DNA of 64,000 nt from the NCBI RefSeq assembly GCF_003352005.1, contig NZ_CP024848.1, positions 1,869,001-1,933,000 on the forward strand. The letters run 5' to 3'. The stretch is from Oceanobacillus zhaokaii (GTDB lineage: Bacteria > Bacillota > Bacilli > Bacillales > Amphibacillaceae). Positions 40,252 to 49,152 of the stretch are shown here, piece by piece. Under the pieces are notes generated by a model. The model was given only the letters and a program-made list of their open reading frames with translations. It did no database searches and had not been told where the DNA came from. Made by a program: the position numbers and the translations under genes. The stretch's first letter is position 1. The number at the start of each line of letters is the position of its first letter.

Positions 40252-40683
40252 TTACCATTTCTGTTCTGTAAGAATATTTATTTTATATACCTTTCCTGTG
40301 ATTTGTTTTACAATATCGGAAATGAGATCTTGATATTGCACCTCTAACCAATCACGTTGGAAATGATTCTTACTAAAAATAATTAGAGAATCACCTAAAA
40401 AACCACCTTTGGTTTTTTCGAACCAAGCTTCATAAGTAGGCGATGAGACCTTCGAGGAAATAATATTTAATACTTGATTCCAGATATCACTACTCTGTAA
40501 TTGCGTTCTATCTAGTTGTGACTCTGAATTAATTTTTTCAAGTAATTTGTCAAATTCTTCTTTTGATAGTGAGGAATACTTAAATAATATTAATGCATCT
40601 TTTTGATTACCATCTTTTAGCGCCTTCAAAATGCGTGCTTCATCAATTTCTTTATAAATATCTTCAGAAATATCCTCTTTCAT
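40252..40683 (-). CDS. stand-alone DnaA N-terminal domain (domain I) protein
   Basis: 143 residues. Residues 64-142 follow DnaA domain I closely: SDIWNQVLNIISSKVSSPTYEAWF, then NHFQRDWLEVQYQDLI and a final beta-strand region. There is no AAA+ or DNA-binding domain. Residues 1-63 are charged helices (DISEDIYKEIDEARILKAL). DnaA domain I is the docking surface for DnaD, SirA and self-association. Such a protein could titrate those partners or act as an element-borne helicase-loading adaptor; both ideas are inference. It converges on the integrase. A remnant of its first codons lies at 62187-62214. Confidence 0.82.
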   Translation of the reverse strand: MKEDISEDIYKEIDEARILKALKDGNQKDALILFKYSSLSKEEFDKLLEKINSESQLDRTQLQSSDIWNQVLNIISSKVSSPTYEAWFEKTKGGFLGDSLIIFSKNHFQRDWLEVQYQDLISDIVKQITGKVYKINILTEQKW

Positions 40684-41280
40684 TACGTTCGCCTCTTTCT
40701 TTTAATTTTAATATTCTTATATCAAATTGTAAGTCATTTAAAAATCTTTAGCTATACCAACAAAATAATATTTGCAGATAAATGAATAATAATCACTTTG
40801 GGTCGGCGACTATAACGACAAATCTACGATGCGAATCACTTTTATCAAGAATAAGTTATAAAGTGGCAATAATGATCTGTGAAAAAAGTGAGGTTCTATT
40901 TTTAGGGAGATAGTAGGGTGCTTTGTTATAAATACTCAGCTTAATTTATAGATATAGACGATCATTAGAATTATATTATCGTTCGTAAATGTTTAATCCA
41001 TTGAATCAAAAGAGAATCTATTTCCGTATAATTCCGATTATCTGAAAGAGTTATTAATAAAACTAAACTATAAAAGTCACTTACATTGTGATTGTTGTTT
41101 TTTGTGGGGGAATAGCGAGTAACCTATATGGAGGGGGTGGTTTACAGTTTATAGTGAATTTAACACAAATCGAAACCCTGTAATACTCCTAAAGCCCAAG
41201 GTTAGGATGATTGATATAACAAACTTAAAATTTATTCTATGATAATAGTAAGTATCAAGAATAAATTTCCAATTATGTAA
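40684..41280. other. gene-free stretch left of the DUF4236 gene
   Basis: No supported gene. 40684-40768 matches 62215-62300 beyond the island. TTTCCGTATAATTC (41021-41034) recurs at 48790-48803, and a GGGGGTGGTTTACAG stretch near 41133 has a weak counterpart near 48870; these may be old unit ends. Confidence 0.5.
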
Positions 41281-41308
41281 TTTACAGTAATTATATTAAT
41301 GATATAAT
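41281..41308 (+). promoter_or_regulatory. promoter of the DUF4236-thermonuclease operon
   Basis: TTTACA (41281-41286) and TATAAT (41303-41308), 16-bp spacer, about 95 bp before the first gene. Confidence 0.6.
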
Positions 41309-41402
41309 AAATACGGTTCATTAGGACTAGATATATTTACTTATAATAAGAGATGTCGCTTAAATATAATAATCCTTACAGCAAAAAAATAGGAGGATTG
41401 CA

Positions 41403-42476
41403 ATGGGATTCAGATTTAGAAAGAGTGTTAAAGTAGCACCGGGAATAAGGTTAAACGTTAGTAAAAAGGGGGTTAGTACAACAATCGGTGGTAAAGGGTT
41501 AAGAGTTAATAGTAGCTCTCGTGGTGTTTCCATTGGTGCAAGCATACCTAACACAGGTATTTCGTATAACAAGAACCTAAGCACTAGAAAAAAACGCCCA
41601 CAGCGGACTAATTATGAACGTATCCAACAGCAACAAGTAAAGGAAGAAAAAATTCTAGAGGCGAAGCAAGAAGTTGCTAAATACGAAGCTCATGTAGAGA
41701 TGTTAACCAGTGTACATGAAGAGGTTAATGATCCAATTGATTGGCAAGAAATTAGTACATCCTTACCTCCATTTGACAATGGACAGGATGGACCAAATGT
41801 AATAGTAGCTAGAGAAAGCGTAGAATCATATAAACCCACATTTAGAGATAGACTGTTTAATAGGATAGAAGCACGTAAGAGTAAATTATTAGAGTTGGTT
41901 GAAGAAGCAAAAGCAACTGATAACCAGTTATATAATGAATGGAAAGATAATGTTAAGCAGTCGAACAGAATCCTAAATGGTGAGCGAGAGTCTTGGAACG
42001 AGGTTATAAAAGAAGTTAACCCATTTGAAGATATAGAAGAATTGGGTAGTGAGGTACAATTTGTTTTCTCTCCAACTGAGCTAAACGTAACAGTTACCTT
42101 GAATGTCCAAAATCAACAAGTAGTGCCAACAAAAGTCTTTTCGTTAACTAAGACGGGTAAACTCTCTCAACGAAATATGGCTAAAGGTAAGTATTTTCAA
42201 CTATATCAAGACTATGTTTGTAGCTGTGCGTTAAGGATTGCACGTGAGTTTTTCACCATTCTTCCAATTGATACAACCACCATACATGTATATGATGAAG
42301 TTCTATCTGACGAAGGTAGCGAACATGGTTGTGTTCTTTCAGTTAAAATTGAAAGGCATGAAATCGAACAAATCAACTTTGAGAACATTGATTGCTCAGA
42401 TACAATAGAAACCTTTACTCATAATATGAAGTTTTTAAAGACTAAAGGCTTGAAATTTATTGAGGAGGTTAGGTAG
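41403..42476 (+). CDS. DUF4236 domain protein
   Basis: 357 residues. The N-terminal 60 residues are the DUF4236 unit (MGFRFRKSVKVAPGIRLNVSKKG, then a Gly/Ser-rich beta stretch GVSTTIGGKGLRVNSS). A coiled-coil-prone middle is followed by an acidic, probably beta-rich C-terminal half. DUF4236 proteins are common on phages and integrative elements and have no firm function. The stop codon TAG abuts the ATG of the nuclease gene, so the two are translated together. AGGAGG precedes the ATG. Confidence 0.75.
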   Translation: MGFRFRKSVKVAPGIRLNVSKKGVSTTIGGKGLRVNSSSRGVSIGASIPNTGISYNKNLSTRKKRPQRTNYERIQQQQVKEEKILEAKQEVAKYEAHVEMLTSVHEEVNDPIDWQEISTSLPPFDNGQDGPNVIVARESVESYKPTFRDRLFNRIEARKSKLLELVEEAKATDNQLYNEWKDNVKQSNRILNGERESWNEVIKEVNPFEDIEELGSEVQFVFSPTELNVTVTLNVQNQQVVPTKVFSLTKTGKLSQRNMAKGKYFQLYQDYVCSCALRIAREFFTILPIDTTTIHVYDEVLSDEGSEHGCVLSVKIERHEIEQINFENIDCSDTIETFTHNMKFLKTKGLKFIEEVR

Positions 42477-43586
42477 ATGGCTGGTTGTTTAGGATTCATT
42501 TTTATAATATTAGGTATAGTCTTTTTGTTCAACTTTCCAGTTGCCACAATTGGAATAGCGATTATTTTGTATGGTTTCTACGAGTTCGGAGAAAATTCAA
42601 AGCTAAAAGCAAAATCTAAAATACCAGCAATAATAATGGTAATAGGGATCTTGCTAGCAATAATTGGTTTTGTTCCAGATGAGAAAAGCACTGCTAATAA
42701 TCAGGACGATATAAAATCAGAAACAATAGAAAAAGATACAAAGTCAGAAGTACGCGAGAAAGAAAACACTGATGTAGAAGAAAAAGCTAAAGCAGAAGCG
42801 GTAGCAAAAGCTGAAGCAGAGGAAAAAGCTAAAGCAGAAGCAGAAGAAAAAGCAGAAGCGGAAGCAGAAGCGGAAGCAAAAGCGGAAGCGGAAGCAAAAG
42901 CGGAGTCAAAAGCTAAAGCAGAAGCAGAAAAAGAGAAATATGGTATACCTGCAACAGTTACAAGAGTAATAGACGGTGATACATTAGAGATTTCAATGAA
43001 TGGTAAAACAGAAGATGTTCGTCTCTTATTGATTGACACTCCAGAAACTGTGCATCCTAGTGAACCTGTACAACCATTTGGACCTGAAGCCTCACAATTT
43101 GTTAAGGATACACTAGAAGGAAAGAGTGTTAGTGTTAAAGTTGGTATAGAAGAAAGGGATAAGTATGATAGGCTTTTGGCGTACGTATATATAGATGGTG
43201 AGACGATACAGGAAAAACTTCTACGTGAGGGATTAGCTAAAACAGCTTATCTATATAACGACTTAACATTGCTAAATGAGTTTCATACAGCACAACAAAG
43301 TGCAGTTGATTCGGGTATAGGTGTATGGTCTATTCCTAATTATGCACATGTTGATGACGATGATGGATTTCATTATCAAGAGGAGGCTGAAGTAGCTTCT
43401 GTATCAGAACCAGAACCAGAACCAGTGTCAGAACCAGAGCCAACTACAGGCGGAATAGACACTTCAGAAAGCTATAAGAATTGTACTGAGTTGAGAAAGG
43501 TATATCCTAGTGGAGTTGCCTCTACACATCCCGCTTATGAACCGAAACATGATAGAGATAAAGATAATTGGGCGTGCGAAATTTAA
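42477..43586 (+). CDS. membrane-anchored thermonuclease with excalibur domain
   Basis: 369 residues. Two hydrophobic helices (5-30, 44-62) are followed by a long Ala/Glu/Lys repeat linker (about 80-155), then a staphylococcal nuclease domain (about 158-285) with VIDGDTLE, VRLLLIDTPE and DRLLAYVYIDG carrying the catalytic Arg/Asp/Glu set. A C-terminal excalibur calcium-binding domain ends it (YKNCTELRKVYPSGV..DRDKDNWACE). SNase-excalibur proteins are usually surface or secreted nucleases. It is coupled to the DUF4236 gene upstream. Confidence 0.88.
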   Translation: MAGCLGFIFIILGIVFLFNFPVATIGIAIILYGFYEFGENSKLKAKSKIPAIIMVIGILLAIIGFVPDEKSTANNQDDIKSETIEKDTKSEVREKENTDVEEKAKAEAVAKAEAEEKAKAEAEEKAEAEAEAEAKAEAEAKAESKAKAEAEKEKYGIPATVTRVIDGDTLEISMNGKTEDVRLLLIDTPETVHPSEPVQPFGPEASQFVKDTLEGKSVSVKVGIEERDKYDRLLAYVYIDGETIQEKLLREGLAKTAYLYNDLTLLNEFHTAQQSAVDSGIGVWSIPNYAHVDDDDGFHYQEEAEVASVSEPEPEPVSEPEPTTGGIDTSESYKNCTELRKVYPSGVASTHPAYEPKHDRDKDNWACEI

Positions 43587-43621
43587 TAGAAATGTTTGTT
43601 TGATAAATGCTAATTCACCTA

Positions 43622-43651
43622 AGAACATCAATACTGATGTTCTTTTTTTAT
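43622..43651 (+). terminator. thermonuclease operon terminator
   Basis: AGAACATCA pairs with TGATGTTCT, then TTTTTTTATTT. The stretch 43652-43922 beyond it shows no gene. Confidence 0.9.
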
Positions 43652-43922
43652 TTCGATTAGAAATGGAAACAAAAGGTATACCCTCTTAGATCAGAATGAA
43701 ATGAGTATTTACCTACAGAAAAGTAACCTATTTTGGTCTATATATCAATTTCCTCTAGCGAGTAACAGTTATATAAAACATATTTCATTAAAATAGTAAG
43801 CCATAAGTTATTTCTTAAAATTACAATCTAATTAGGGAAACAATGTTTAAAAACTATTTATTTCAGTATTAGTCAACACTTAAATGGAACTTTTTACATA
43901 TTTTTTAAAATAAAAAGAAGCC

Positions 43923-44198
43923 TTATAAATCGGCTTCTTTATTTTTTATTGTTTTTGCTAATTTTTTAAAGATTTTAAATAAGAATAAACAAATCATATA
44001 AAATAAGGCAACATCTACGATAAAACCTATCCACAAGAACTCAAACCCTCCACTTTCATGTAAGCCGAGCCAATTAGCAGGAACACCATAATAACTAGCC
44101 TTTTCTTCTATTATCCTAAATGGACTTGGAATAAAAGAAGCTAGTAGAAATAATATAAAACTAATAATAAAGATATATCTTTTCGTCTTTTTATCCAT
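43923..44198 (-). CDS. small membrane protein, orphan
   Basis: 91 residues with two hydrophobic segments (about 8-23 and 54-75) and a basic tail. ATG 44198 is chosen because AGAGG lies seven bases before it on the minus strand; an upstream ATG at 44231 has none. It is transcribed away from the secreted-protein gene at 44336, with 137 bp between the start codons. I recognise no family. The pairing of a small membrane protein with a secreted one would suit an immunity role, but nothing shows this. Confidence 0.6.
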   Translation of the reverse strand: MDKKTKRYIFIISFILFLLASFIPSPFRIIEEKASYYGVPANWLGLHESGGFEFLWIGFIVDVALFYMICLFLFKIFKKLAKTIKNKEADL

Positions 44199-44335
44199 CT
44201 TAAAACCTCTTTTGTAATTATTTATAGGCATTTGTGATTATTTTCGTAATATTTGTAAATATTTTGTAACTTTGTATTTTGAAATATCTAAATACATTGT
44301 ACAATACATTTAAGAAATAAAAAAGGAGGAAAGAT

Positions 44336-45043
44336 ATGAAAAAGAAACTAGCTCTATTGTTGTTCGTTGCTATCCTTGTTTTTAGTACATTTAGTTCCAC
44401 AGCATTTGCTTCCACTTCAGGGTTATCTACATCTCAACTCAATAAGGTAAAAGCCATTGATGGAGCAAGTGAAAGCATTGAACTAGTAGATTTATCTGAA
44501 GTGCCAAAAGGCGCACCTATGATTGAGTTCGAAACGGTAGAAGAATTTGAGAAAGCAATACAAGAGTTGGACAAGGAAAATCAACGAGCTGATTCAGTAG
44601 TCTATATGGAAGACACTTTAGGTGACTTCTACGAAATAGGTTCTGATGACGATGAATTGATAGTCCAAGGTACAGGTTCTACAGTAAAAGTGTTTACTGT
44701 CCTTACAAAGCCATCTTTCAACTGGATTATGCAACAGGTTCAACCAACTGGGATAACAGTAGATTTAGAATATAGCTATAGTGGTTCAGGTTCTAGCAGA
44801 AAATATACTAAAATAAATAAAGTAAGTTCTTGGAGTTTTGGTGTTCCGTCAAGTTGGGTACAAACCTCTAAGACTACTAGCATCAATAACAACGGTAAGA
44901 ATGTAAAAGTCTCCCTTAACGGATACCATGTGTTAGGACTTGTTGTTGCTAAACAATCAATTGGAGCGAGATTTTCCGATAATTATACTTTCAATTACGG
45001 AGTCAACTCAACAGCCAAGTTCGTAAGTGATTTAACACGTTAA
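44336..45043 (+). CDS. secreted protein of unknown family
   Basis: 235 residues with a classic signal peptide (KKKLALLLFVAILVF, cleavage probably after AFA at 24-26). The mature part starts with a propeptide-like acidic region (about 27-105: ELVDLSEVPKGAPMIEFET) and continues as a Ser/Thr/Asn/Tyr-rich beta domain (about 118-235). There are no cysteines. The acidic-then-beta layout recalls secreted precursors processed after export. AAAAAGGAGG precedes the ATG, and a long perfect hairpin terminates it. Confidence 0.65.
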   Translation: MKKKLALLLFVAILVFSTFSSTAFASTSGLSTSQLNKVKAIDGASESIELVDLSEVPKGAPMIEFETVEEFEKAIQELDKENQRADSVVYMEDTLGDFYEIGSDDDELIVQGTGSTVKVFTVLTKPSFNWIMQQVQPTGITVDLEYSYSGSGSSRKYTKINKVSSWSFGVPSSWVQTSKTTSINNNGKNVKVSLNGYHVLGLVVAKQSIGARFSDNYTFNYGVNSTAKFVSDLTR

Positions 45044-45059
45044 TCTGATAAAGAAATAG

Positions 45060-45114
45060 AAACAAATATATCTCATACCCTATTCATACTTAGGATATGA
45101 GATATATTTGTTTA
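45060..45114 (+). terminator. terminator of the secreted-protein gene
   Basis: AACAAATATATCTCATA pairs with TATGAGATATATTTGTT around CCCTATTCATACTTAGGA. Confidence 0.85.
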
Positions 45115-45290
45115 AGCATTTGTTATTTGTTTTGCTTCCCTAAAGTTTTCAGCATAAACAGTATCAACCTTAGTAAAGCTCTCATTGAACTTCTTATACA
45201 TACCGAAGAACAACGTGTATATTTATTGTTTACCACAGAACACCAATGACCGTTTTCAGTCTCCACGATCCTCTAAGACTCATCTTTAAA
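45115..45290 (-). pseudogene. possible decayed gene fragment
   Basis: On the minus strand a coherent stretch reads TLFFGMYKKFNESFTKVDTV then YAENFREAKQIT, with an in-frame stop three codons upstream and a related reading in another frame before it (ENGHWCSVVNNKYT). It looks like a frameshifted remnant, but no family is recognised. Confidence 0.3.
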
Positions 45291-45630
45291 CAGTCTAGAG
45301 GTATTTATTTCCTTCACGCACAATCTCCTATAGTAAAATGTTTGGTGCAAATATAAATTCTACACAGTTCACCCGTCACTTTGTTATAGTTTTATGAGCT
45401 GTTAAAGTTAAATAAAACCAATATTTCATTTAAATTATTATCATAAATAATTTAGTAGATCTTCTTTTATTTCCAAATTCAATTATTGATAATAAAAATT
45501 ATTTTTGGTTAAGAGTTTTACCAGTGTTTATATATCGAAACACCTTCTTAAGCCTTGATAGCAAAGATATTATAGGTTGAAAAGTATTAGACAAATAACA
45601 ATTTTAATTGTAATATTAAATACAACATTA

Positions 45631-45787
45631 GCCAATCAACTAAATAGCTAAAAAGCTAACAGCTCAAAACATAACATGAAGAAACAACTAAATTATTCTT
45701 AATGGGTACGAAAAAGGCTCGCGTATGCCCATTTACCTAAAGAATAATATTCATGTATTTTTAAGTCTGTTGGCTTTTTTGATTGGC
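45631..45787. repeat. 157-nt nested stem-loop, possible replication or transfer structure
   Basis: The outer stem GCCAATCA (45631-45638) pairs with TGATTGGC (45780-45787). Inside it AAAAAGCTAACAG (45650-45662) pairs with CTGTTGGCTTTTT (45767-45779), one G-U. An inner arm ATTATTCTT-AATGGGT (45692-45707) pairs with GCCCATT..AAGAATAAT (45727-45748). It lies 200 bp before a winged-helix replication-type gene. No gene lies in 45291-45989. Confidence 0.65.
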
Positions 45788-45989
45788 AAAAATTTGTATA
45801 TTTTTATACTTTAATATCAATTCTTATGTATAAATTTATACACGTTTTTGAACATTTATAACAATAATTGTATTAAATACTACAGTTATTAGACAGTAGA
45901 AACAAAAGATAGAAACAAAAAAGAGAACATAAACATGAACTTAACATTATGGAGGATGATATCAAAATAGAATTAAAGGAGTAGATTTT

Positions 45990-47066
45990 ATGAAAAAAAG
46001 TTTCGTACCAATACCAAATAAAATGTTTGCATTTGAAACTAATTACTTTGTACCAAACGAAGAGTTAGTTGTTTATTATCACTTAGGAAATCTTAATTTA
46101 GCAAAAAACTATTCACTCACTATTACTAATATTGATCTACTTAACTCAATTATACAATTTGACAAAAGTAACCTATCCAGAGGTAAAAGTAAGGTCAGAG
46201 ATGCATTGGTTAAGTTACATGATAAAGGATATATTAACTTGTCGTTCAGTGATAGTAAGCTAAGAAATAATACAACATTAGAAGTGACTCTTCCAATGAC
46301 TGACCATCCAGAAGTTTTTAAAAACCCAGTTACAAGTGGAAATTGGAATTATCAAGGATTTACTGAAGTAACTGAAGGAATGTACACTAAGTCAAACACT
46401 ATTGAACAGTTCAAGGTATTAATTTATGTGAAATGGCGTTCTTTCAGTAATAGTAAAAAAAAGCAATCTTACGCCATTTCTTATCGAGAATGGGAATCAG
46501 TTCTAAAAGTCAGTCATCAGACAGCGGTTAAAATTATAGAACAATGTTGTGAGGACGGATTGATAAAGAAGGAAAGAGGAGAATATTATACCAATTGTGA
46601 TGGGGAAATTAGACAAGAGACCAATAAATATCAGATAAGTAGCAATGAAGCGGATGAAACTACTAATGTTACTAAGGAATTGAATACCTTAATTAGTATT
46701 GATGAACATATAGAAAAATCTAATGAAAAAAGAAATCATAACTGGTTTAGATTAAATTCATATATCGATGAGGATGACATGTATATTTTCTTTAATACAA
46801 AATGCAATATTCTGAAAGAATATGCAACTAAAAGAATCGATGGTATCAGTTCCAAATCTAATGGTAAGAAGGTGATTGAGAAACTTAAAGCTAAGGCAAA
46901 AGCAAGAATACAACTAGAAGAAAGGGATAAAAGACTTCAACAAGAAAGAGATGAAAGAATTAAACAAGATTTACTTGATAATCTCGAAAGAGAAAAAAGG
47001 TATAGACCAGCCTATTTGCCAACAACAGATGATGATGATATGAGTGAATTGTTGGGGGATTGGTAA
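45990..47066 (+). CDS. winged-helix replication-initiator-like protein
   Basis: 358 residues. The N-terminal half (1-210) looks like a plasmid or phage initiator of the winged-helix type: SYREWESVLKVSHQTAVKIIEQCCEDGLIKKERG is a clear HTH-wing (about 167-200). An earlier segment (SRGKSKVRDALVKLHDKGYI) gives a second one. The C-terminal part (290-345) is a charged coiled coil. Possible roles are replication initiation of the element or DnaD-like loading. A micro-ORF of 11 codons (45951-45986) ends inside its RBS AAAGGAGTAG. Confidence 0.55.
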   Translation: MKKSFVPIPNKMFAFETNYFVPNEELVVYYHLGNLNLAKNYSLTITNIDLLNSIIQFDKSNLSRGKSKVRDALVKLHDKGYINLSFSDSKLRNNTTLEVTLPMTDHPEVFKNPVTSGNWNYQGFTEVTEGMYTKSNTIEQFKVLIYVKWRSFSNSKKKQSYAISYREWESVLKVSHQTAVKIIEQCCEDGLIKKERGEYYTNCDGEIRQETNKYQISSNEADETTNVTKELNTLISIDEHIEKSNEKRNHNWFRLNSYIDEDDMYIFFNTKCNILKEYATKRIDGISSKSNGKKVIEKLKAKAKARIQLEERDKRLQQERDERIKQDLLDNLEREKRYRPAYLPTTDDDDMSELLGDW

Positions 47067-47178
47067 GAAGAGGAAAAGGAATGGTTTCATTATTTATAGT
47101 GTTTTAAAATGTGTAAGGACAATTCAATCTATTTAATATATAATGATTATAATTATCAAAGGATAAGGAGGTATACGT

Positions 47179-47454
47179 ATGGCAATCCATCAAGAACCAA
47201 TTGATTTTATCGATATACCAGCTCCACAGCACAGCCCAAATGCTTATTATAGGGTAGTGTATGGTGATGTTGACTGGAGCGAAGATAATAACTTTAGGAG
47301 AGCAATCTATGTTTTAATGGGATACGAAAATGGTATTAATTATAGAAGGGTTGCACATGTTCTGACAACACCCAATGAACCAAATGGATTAAGCGACTTA
47401 GATTTAGTTCAAACTGCAATACAAAAATTAAAAGAAAGAAATAATGTTAGATAG
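47179..47454 (+). CDS. small orphan protein
   Basis: 91 residues, no membrane segment, beta-then-alpha composition (YYRVVYGDVDWSED; C-terminal helix DLVQTAIQKLKER). A strong AAGGAGGTATACGT precedes the ATG, so it is probably expressed. No family recognised. The 110 bp before it holds only its leader. Confidence 0.6.
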   Translation: MAIHQEPIDFIDIPAPQHSPNAYYRVVYGDVDWSEDNNFRRAIYVLMGYENGINYRRVAHVLTTPNEPNGLSDLDLVQTAIQKLKERNNVR

Positions 47455-47560
47455 AGGGTATGGCTCATAGAGTCATACTCTCTATTAGATTATAGGTCTA
47501 GTATTTATTTCAGTATTTGTAACATAACTTTTTAACAATAATAAAGGAGCAAAGAAGAAA

Positions 47561-48643
47561 ATGTTAGTTATTCCACAATTCGTTAAGATGAAATGGCATC
47601 AAAGGTATAGACAGTATTACGAAAGTAAGGGGTATTTGTTCACTTTTTATAGAGATGAATTTGTTGTTAGCGTTGAGCATTTACCAATAAGCAGTAATAA
47701 ATATGTAAAAGTATTATGTGATTACTGCTTAAATAAAGGGTTAACCACCATTAAAGAAGAACCATATCAAACGTATATAAGAAACAAAAAAGGAATAATA
47801 AAAAAGGATTGTTGTAATGATTGTAAACCACTTAAAGTTAAGGAAAGTAACCTATTAGTTTATGGTAAAGAAAGTACAAATCAAGTAGATCAGATTAGGG
47901 AAAAGCAAAAGAAAACCAATTTAATAAGATATGGTGGTGAGAATGTAATGGCTAGTAGTAAAATTCGTCAGAAGGTAAAACACACCAATCTTCAACGTTA
48001 TGGCACAAAAGCTCCAGCACAAAATGAGAAAGTTAAAAATAAAATGGCTCAGACGAATCTAATAAAATATGGTAGTATTAGCCCAAGTTCTAATCAGGAA
48101 GTCAGGGAAAAGCAAAAAGCTAGTATGAAATTAAAGTACGGTGTGGAATATGGAATGCAAAATAAAGATATCCATGAAAAGGCAAGAAGAACCTTGTATT
48201 TAAATGGTAAAGCTCCAACAAGTAAGCAACAAAAATATATTAGAGATATTGTTGGAGGGTTATTGAATTACCCATTCAAAAATTATTCATTAGACATTGC
48301 AAAGCCTGAAGAAAAAATATATATTGAATGCGATTTTGGTGGACATTGGCTTCAGATTAAATTAGGAAATAAATCATTAGAAGTATTTGAAGCAGATGAA
48401 CGGAAGAGGTTCTACTGTCTTTATAGAGCTGGATGGAAAATAGTACGATTTATATCTAGAAAAGACAAAGTACCTACCAAAGACAAAGTGATAGAGATGA
48501 TGGAGTATGCAAATGAATATCTAAAAAATGAACACAGTTGGATACATTTTGATTTGGACAAAGGTTTAGTTATTAATAGTAAGGGTGAGTTCAGTTATGA
48601 GATAGGAAGAGTATATTACCCTTATCAGCTTAATCTGAAATGA
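47561..48643 (+). CDS. homing-endonuclease-like protein with NLxxYG repeats and Vsr-like fold
   Basis: 360 residues. An N-terminal part has a CxxC...CxxC zinc-type pair (LCDYCLNK, CCNDCKP). Five tandem repeats of about 36 residues (about 105-235) follow, each with a TNLxRYG or KLKYG core. The C-terminal domain (about 225-310) reads YIECDFGGHWLQI..EADERKRFYCLYRAGWKIVRFIS, resembling the EDxHD/Vsr nuclease fold of phage homing endonucleases such as I-Bth0305I. The likely activity is site-specific DNA cleavage; host target unknown. Confidence 0.65.
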   Translation: MLVIPQFVKMKWHQRYRQYYESKGYLFTFYRDEFVVSVEHLPISSNKYVKVLCDYCLNKGLTTIKEEPYQTYIRNKKGIIKKDCCNDCKPLKVKESNLLVYGKESTNQVDQIREKQKKTNLIRYGGENVMASSKIRQKVKHTNLQRYGTKAPAQNEKVKNKMAQTNLIKYGSISPSSNQEVREKQKASMKLKYGVEYGMQNKDIHEKARRTLYLNGKAPTSKQQKYIRDIVGGLLNYPFKNYSLDIAKPEEKIYIECDFGGHWLQIKLGNKSLEVFEADERKRFYCLYRAGWKIVRFISRKDKVPTKDKVIEMMEYANEYLKNEHSWIHFDLDKGLVINSKGEFSYEIGRVYYPYQLNLK

Positions 48644-48787
48644 TAGTATATATTTACTAATTTATTGCTGAAAAATATCATTATGTATAAAAATGAGACC
48701 ACCAATGAAGGTGGTTTATACAGGTTTTTTTACTAACTTTTGATTTACCTGAAATTAATTGTTAAATTATGACCATTTGTTTCCGAC

Positions 48788-48819
48788 TTTTTCCGTATAA
48801 TTCGACTTATACGGAAAAA
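48788..48819. repeat. perfect 13-bp inverted repeat
   Basis: TTTTTCCGTATAA pairs perfectly with TTATACGGAAAAA, loop TTCGAC. It could be a terminator, but it lies 145 bp past the nuclease gene. The left arm plus loop start recurs at 41021-41034. Confidence 0.7.
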
Positions 48820-48960
48820 TAGGTTCTATCTAATTAGAGGTAACCAAAACTAAGTGTTTGATTTTATAGGGGGATAGTTTACAGGAATTAGTTGCTTTTC
48901 ATTGATATATATATTGATTATACATCCGCTCCGACAATATATGATTATTGCAGATGAATT

Positions 48961-49010
48961 GAGCCACTTATGCGTAGGTTTGAGCCACCATTTGCGAAGC
49001 CGAGAGCCAC
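48961..49010. repeat. three direct GAGCCAC repeats at 21-22 bp steps
   Basis: GAGCCAC at 48961, 48982 and 49004, the first two with TATGCG or TTTGCG following. This pattern resembles the multiple terminal repeats at IS21-family insertion sequence ends. No transposase is nearby, so it is a solo remnant at most. The rest of 48644-49152 shows no gene. Confidence 0.5.
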
Positions 49011-49111
49011 TAATATTCCCCCTTAAAAGTAAAATATGAGAATAACTTTTTCACAGTTATAGTACCGATAAGGGCTATTTTGTTAACAGAATATTTATAT
49101 GAATGAAAATT

Positions 49112-49143
49112 AAAAAATGCCCTCCCTATAAAAAGAGAGGGCG
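49112..49143 (-). terminator. terminator of the split HTH gene
   Basis: GCCCTC pairs with GAGGGC across CTATAAAAA; the A run at 49113-49118 gives T on the minus strand. Confidence 0.75.
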
Positions 49144-49152
49144 GTTAATATG

